Positions 26,201 through 32,200 of a stretch of 64,000 nucleotides of DNA are shown here, in pieces. Source of the stretch: Sthenelais limicola (Eukaryota; Annelida; Polychaeta; Phyllodocida; Sigalionidae); contig OW804096.1 of assembly GCA_942159475.1 (NCBI GenBank), positions 135,035,506 through 135,099,505 of the forward strand, in the 5' to 3' direction. The notes beneath the pieces were generated by a model. That model did not search any database. It saw nothing but the letters and a program-made list of their open reading frames with translations, and was not told the DNA's origin. The first letter of the stretch is position 1, and each line of letters starts with the position of its first letter. Both the position numbers and the translations under genes were made by a program.

Positions 26201-29200
26201 GAGAATTTCCTAAATGTGTAGAGTTGCCAATTGTACATTTTCTGAAAATCTGACCCATATACATTATAACCACTTGTACCTTACAGACCACAGTAATGGA
26301 GAATCTACTGTCCTCCATGAAGTATGTGCTCAATGGTATGGGGCTGTATATACATTATAACCACTTGTACCTTGCAGACCACAGTAATGGAGAATCTGCT
26401 GTCTTCCATGAAGTATGTGCTCAATGGCATGGGGCTGTATATATATACATTATAACCACTTGTACCTTACAGACCACAGTAATGGAGAATCTGCTGTCCT
26501 CCATGAAGTATGTGCTCAATGGCATGGGGCTGTATATACATTATAACCACTTGTACCTTGCAGACCACAGTAATGGAGAACCTGCTGTCTTCCATGAAGT
26601 ATGTGCTCAATGGCATGGGGCTGTATATACATTATAACCACTTGTACCTTACAGACCACAGTAATGGAGAACCTGCTGTCCTCCATGAAGTATGTGCTCA
26701 ATGGCATGGGGCTGTATATATATACATTATAACCACTTGTACCTTGCAGACCACAGTAATGGAGAACCTGCTGTCCTCCATGAAGTATGTGCTCAATGGC
26801 ATGGGGCTGTATATATATACATTATAACCACTTGTACCTTACAGATCACAGTAATGGAGAATCTACTGTCCTCCATGAAGTATGTGCTCAATGGTATGGG
26901 GCTGTATATACATTATAACCACTTGTACCTTGCAGACGACCGTGATGGAGAACCTGCTGTCCTCCATGAAGTATGTGCTCAATGGTATGGGGCTGTATAT
27001 ACATTATAACCACTTGTACCTTGCAGACCACAGTGATGGAGAATCTGCTGTCCTCCATGAAGTATGTGCTCAATGGTATGGGGCTGTATATACATTATAA
27101 CCACTTGTACCTTACAGACCACAGTAATGGAGAATCTACTGTCCTCCATGAAGTATGTGCTCAATGGTATGGGGCTGTATATATATACATTATAACCACT
27201 TGTACCTTACAGACCACAGTAATGGAGAACCTGCTGTCCTCCATGAAGTATGTGCTCAATGGCATGGGGCTGTATATACATTATAACCACTTGTACCTTA
27301 CAGACCACAGTAATGGAGAACCTGCTGTCCTCCATGAAGTATGTGCTCAATGGTATGGGGCTGTATATATATACATTATAACCACTTGTACCTTGCAGAC
27401 CACAGTGATGGAGAACCTGCTGTCCTCCATGAAGTATGTGCTCAATGGCATGGGGCTGTATATATATTATAACCACTTGTACCTTACAGACGACAGTAAT
27501 GGAGAACCTGCTGTCCTCCATGAAGTATGTGCTCAATGGTATGGGGCTGTATATACATTATAACCACTTGTACCTTACAGACCACAGTAATGGAGAATCT
27601 CCTGTCCTCCATGAAGTATGTGCTCAATGGCATGGGGCTGTATATACATTATAACCACTTGTACCTTACAGACGACCGTGATGGAGAATCTGCTGTCCTC
27701 CATGAAGTATGTGCTCAATGGCATGGGGCTGCTGCGCATCAACCTGGACAACCCCAAGAACAGGGTAAAGCACAATTAATACTTTATTATAATATATTTA
27801 GTATTTCCTCATTTTGTTTGTGTATGTTGGAGAATGTGAATGAGTGCACTTTGTCATCAATGAATTTGTGCACATGCAGCAGTTAAATGATATATGGGTC
27901 AGATTTTCAGAAAATGTACAATTGGCAGCTGTACACATTTAGTAAATTCTGCTAAATTAGATGAATACCGGGTATGTCTGAGTATATTTGGTATCGCATT
28001 GATTCTATCAATCTGTTTGGTTAGGTTAAACTGCATTTTGAACTTTATTTTCGTCTGCAATCTGGGTTATTTGAGAGGATTGGTGAAGGTGAATTGTACA
28101 TTTTCTGAAAATCTGACCCGTATCTGTAACTACAGATATGTGATGTGCTTCAGGTAAATAAGTCATATTAAAGTCACAAAAATTGGATTTTGAGGTATCA
28201 TCATATCTGAAAAGAGGAGAACAAGTCGATTCTAATGAGTGTAAACATTAAGGGTATCTAATAACTGTTAAATTTCTATCTTTTCGGTTTGATATTTATA
28301 TCATTTTAGAAAAAAGTTTCTGGGTGGGTAATTGCCAGTAAAGTAACTAAATGTACCAAATATACTCCATACGAAGGCCTTCAAAACGCAAAAAAAATTA
28401 TTTAATACAAGGTTCTGAAATTTGGCACATAGATTTATATGACTACAAGTGTTAAACTCTCCAAACATCAGAACATTCAAGTGAAGGGATCTTGTGAAAG
28501 AGAACACTTACACACAAAATATCAAGTTTGCAAATTGTGACTCATTTTCCTAAAACACATATTGAATTGAAAAATACTTTATTTGTCTGGGGTTATACAA
28601 ATGATCCAACAAATAGGTTTGTTTGTTTAAGATTTTTATTTTTAAGATTTTTATTTTTAAGATTTTTATTTTTAAGATTTTTATTTTTAAGATTTTTATT
28701 TTTAAGATTTTTATTTAGGTGACCAGGCTTCTGGATGATATCCAGGTTATCCAGTTACAGATATCTCTAATACAGTTATCAATATCTCTAATACAGTTAT
28801 CAATATCTCTGATACAATTATCAATATCTCTGATACAGTTATCAATATCTCTGATACAGTTATCAATATCTCTGATACAATTATCAATATCTCTGATACA
28901 GTTATCAATATCTCTGATACAGATATCAATATCTCTGATACAGTTATCAATATCTCTGATACAGTTATCAATATCTCTGATACAATAATCAATATCTCTG
29001 ATACAATTATCAATATCTCTGATACAATTATCAATATCTCTGATACAATTATCAACATCTCTATTACAATTATCAATATCTCTAATACAGTTATCGCCAA
29101 ATATTTACCAATACATGTATCTGCAAATAACTGCAGATATCTCTCAAGAGATTACAGATATTTCTAAATACTTGCAGATATCTCTAAATATTTAATTTAT

Positions 29201-32200
29201 TACCCTATGCCATGCTATTGACAATGTGATTGTCACAAAATTGTGCCCATATGTATACATCTGTTTGCCAACTTGGTCTTATACCTTAATTTCCTCATTT
29301 CTCAATAGATAGGGGTAACATTTGGTACTTTTAATGTCGTGCCTTAACTCTACTTTTGATATGCTACTTACACCTATTATAATTATGCTTACGCTAACCA
29401 AGGTTCATTACACATATGGGTCAGATTTTCAGAAAATGCACAATTTACATTCACCAATCCTCTCAAATAACCTAAATTTCAGACAAAAATAAAGTTCAAA
29501 ATACAGTTCAACCTAACCAAACAGATTGCTAGAATCAATGCAATGCCAAATATACTTGAATTTACCTAGTATTGACCAAATTGCAGCCTTATTTAGCAGA
29601 ATTTACTAAATGTGTAGAGCTGCCAATTGTACATTTTCTGAAAATCTGACCCATGCTTATCTAAAGTATCTTCCCCCCACAGCTGCATGCACAGACAGTG
29701 TTGTCATGCCACCGTTGCCATGACGAGTACCAGGTCATGCTGCCCTTCATCTGTAACGCTTTACGGTCGCTATGGAATGATGCCGGTGTACGGCTGGCAG
29801 TCAGCAGAGGCTATGAGTACGAGCTCAACGACTCAGCCATGTAGTGAGTACAAGAGATTACTATTATTATTATCGTTATTATTATTAATAGTTTATTTTA
29901 TTGCCTATAAAACCTTTTTTTTTTAAAAAAAATTGTATTGCCTAGTTTCACTGCAAGATATCGCTGGTTATGTCATAAGCTGGTTATGTGGGCCACAACT
30001 ATTAATTAATGATTTTGTGCTAGGAATCTGATCATGAACCCCAATATCATCAATATTTGAGTAAAAATGGTTTAGATTTAAGGGTAAATTTTTAAAACTT
30101 GATTTGAAAATTTAAATGGAATAGTTCTAGGTTTGCCTAACATTACAAAGAGTCTTTGTCTCATCTATTCTGATTGGTTGATGTGTGATCTTACATGATA
30201 TCTGATTGGTCCTATTGACACTAAGTCTGGTACTTTCTAGTTACTTTGACAACATGGAGAGGATCTGTGGGGAGAAGTACCAGCCGTCCCAGGCGGACGT
30301 GCTACGTGCACGTATACGTACCACAAGCATCATAGAGACATGCTTCAAGATTAACGGCCTTATATTCAGGTATTGTTGGACTTGTACAATAAGTGTAGTA
30401 TAGAGGACCAGAAAAGGACCGCACAAGGATAGAAGAGCGTTTTGCAGGGTTACTTTAGTAAGATTAAGTTTGTTATCACCCCTCCCCACTCCCCCTCCCC
30501 CACCCCCCGTTAGTGTCCCCGTACACACCACCGCATTGGCGTGGTGTGTACGGGGAGCTGATGCCTATGGCTGTGTGTAGTGTGGGGTGGTTGAAGCTAT
30601 GTAAACATGGCAGGACTGAGTGACAATAGGTAGAGGAACAATAGCATTTCTGTACCATGAACACAGTAGTTTTTCCAGCCCAAAGGGTAGCTAACTAAGT
30701 CAAGTTTCCCTCAGACGAATTACAGGTCGCCACTTACAGGGAAAACGTTAAAAAGAAGGCCATAAGTATGGGTCGTGTCTATATGGGGAGTGGATGCTGA
30801 TGGGTTGGGTGACGTCACAAATTGTTGATGTAGGCTTATCCGCCCACAGAGGGCGGGTCGGTCACATCTCGTCAAGACGTTGTACTCTTAGTGAATAGGA
30901 AATGTCCAAGATGAAGCCGCGGACATTTCCTATATACTAAGAGTACAATGCTGAGCTCCTTAATTCAAAATTATTTCCAAGAGATGCCTGAGCAGACTCT
31001 TTCATTAAAGAGTCCGCTCAGACTCAAAGAATGCACCTGGAATTCAGGACAGTATTCTTCAAGCATGGGAGTCTGCCCAAGCCAATGATATGGGGAATAA
31101 GGGCTCCACAGCAAGTGGAGGATAATGCGGAGAAGAATGTGTCACGGTAACACGTCCCATGGGGTAGTCATTCTGTTTTACCATCCAATCATATAGGACC
31201 TTGGAAATGACATTTCTGCTTCGCCAAAGGAAAACTTGGATTGAATAAATTGTCCACATATGCATCCCTAGTTTTCCTTATTTGATCTTATACATGCCCT
31301 CTTTTCCGCATAGATGGGGTTAATTATGCCACACTTCATTCTTTTAAAGAGCTACCTATTTATAATAAACTTTTATTTACATTTATAAATTATTTTTTAT
31401 TAATAACCCTGAGTGTCTCAATGACAAAATAACCAAGTATTACTCTAAATTCCTTTTAGAATGTTTGATGTTGGAGGTCAGAGATCTGAGAGGCGGAAGT
31501 GGATACAGTGCTTTGATGACGTCAGAGCGTTGTTGTACGTCACAGCTCTGAGTGGTTATGACATGACATTGTTTGAGGACCCGGATGTTGTAAGTTTTTT
31601 TATTTTTCCTTATTGGGGCAATTTATAAGTATTGGGGAAATTCATGATTTTAATTTGCAAAATAATTACATAGTGAGACGGGTATTCAAATTAATTAAAT
31701 ACATGAACAATTGTTAGGGCTTGCATATCACATAATCAAATACATGAATAATTGTTAGGGCCTATATAGAATAGAATAGAATATCTTTTATTTGTCTTAT
31801 GGCAGTTACAAAAATAAACGACAAATGGGTCGACATGCTTATGTGTCACTCGGGGTAACACATCTCTTCCAGCCGCTACCCTGGAATATACTTCTCTTGC
31901 TGAACAATGTAATATTTAGTAATAAATGAGAGAGGTAACTGTGGGTAACTGTGTATACTAACTCAAGATGACTGTACGTTATGTTGCAGAACCGGCTGGA
32001 TGAAAGCCTTAAGCTGTTTGCACAAGTCATCAACACACCCTTCTTCAGGAGCACATCCACGGTGAGTAGCTCCCCCTCTCCAATACCCCCACCCGCTCCC
32101 ACCCCTCTTTTCCTTCTCCCTCTTCTTTCCCTCCCCCCCCCCCCCCCCCCTCTCCTATTTCCCCATCCTGTCCCCCTGTCCTATTTCCCCATCCTCTCCC

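Larger units (their letters stand above)
25947..27764 (+). repeat. 17-copy tandem array of G-alpha exon 3 start plus acceptor
   Basis: Units of 91 or 95 bp. Each has a spacer TATATACATTATAACC, the acceptor CACTTGTACCTTRCAG, then 60 bases encoding [20 protein letters not shown]. Only the last unit continues into the rest of exon 3 and its donor. Copies differ at seven third-codon positions that are all silent; only two single-copy changes alter an amino acid (Lys to Asn in unit 1, Thr to Ile in unit 8). MITE m splits units 1 and 2. Confidence 0.95.

Noticed and set aside
26296..27671. Repeated exon 3 copies as one long coding region
   Set aside because: The open frames cross the spacer and acceptor in shifting phase; only the last unit has the full exon and a donor.
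29687..29926. Alternative frame over G-alpha exon 4
   Set aside because: Different frame from the conserved LWND/YELNDS reading; a shadow.
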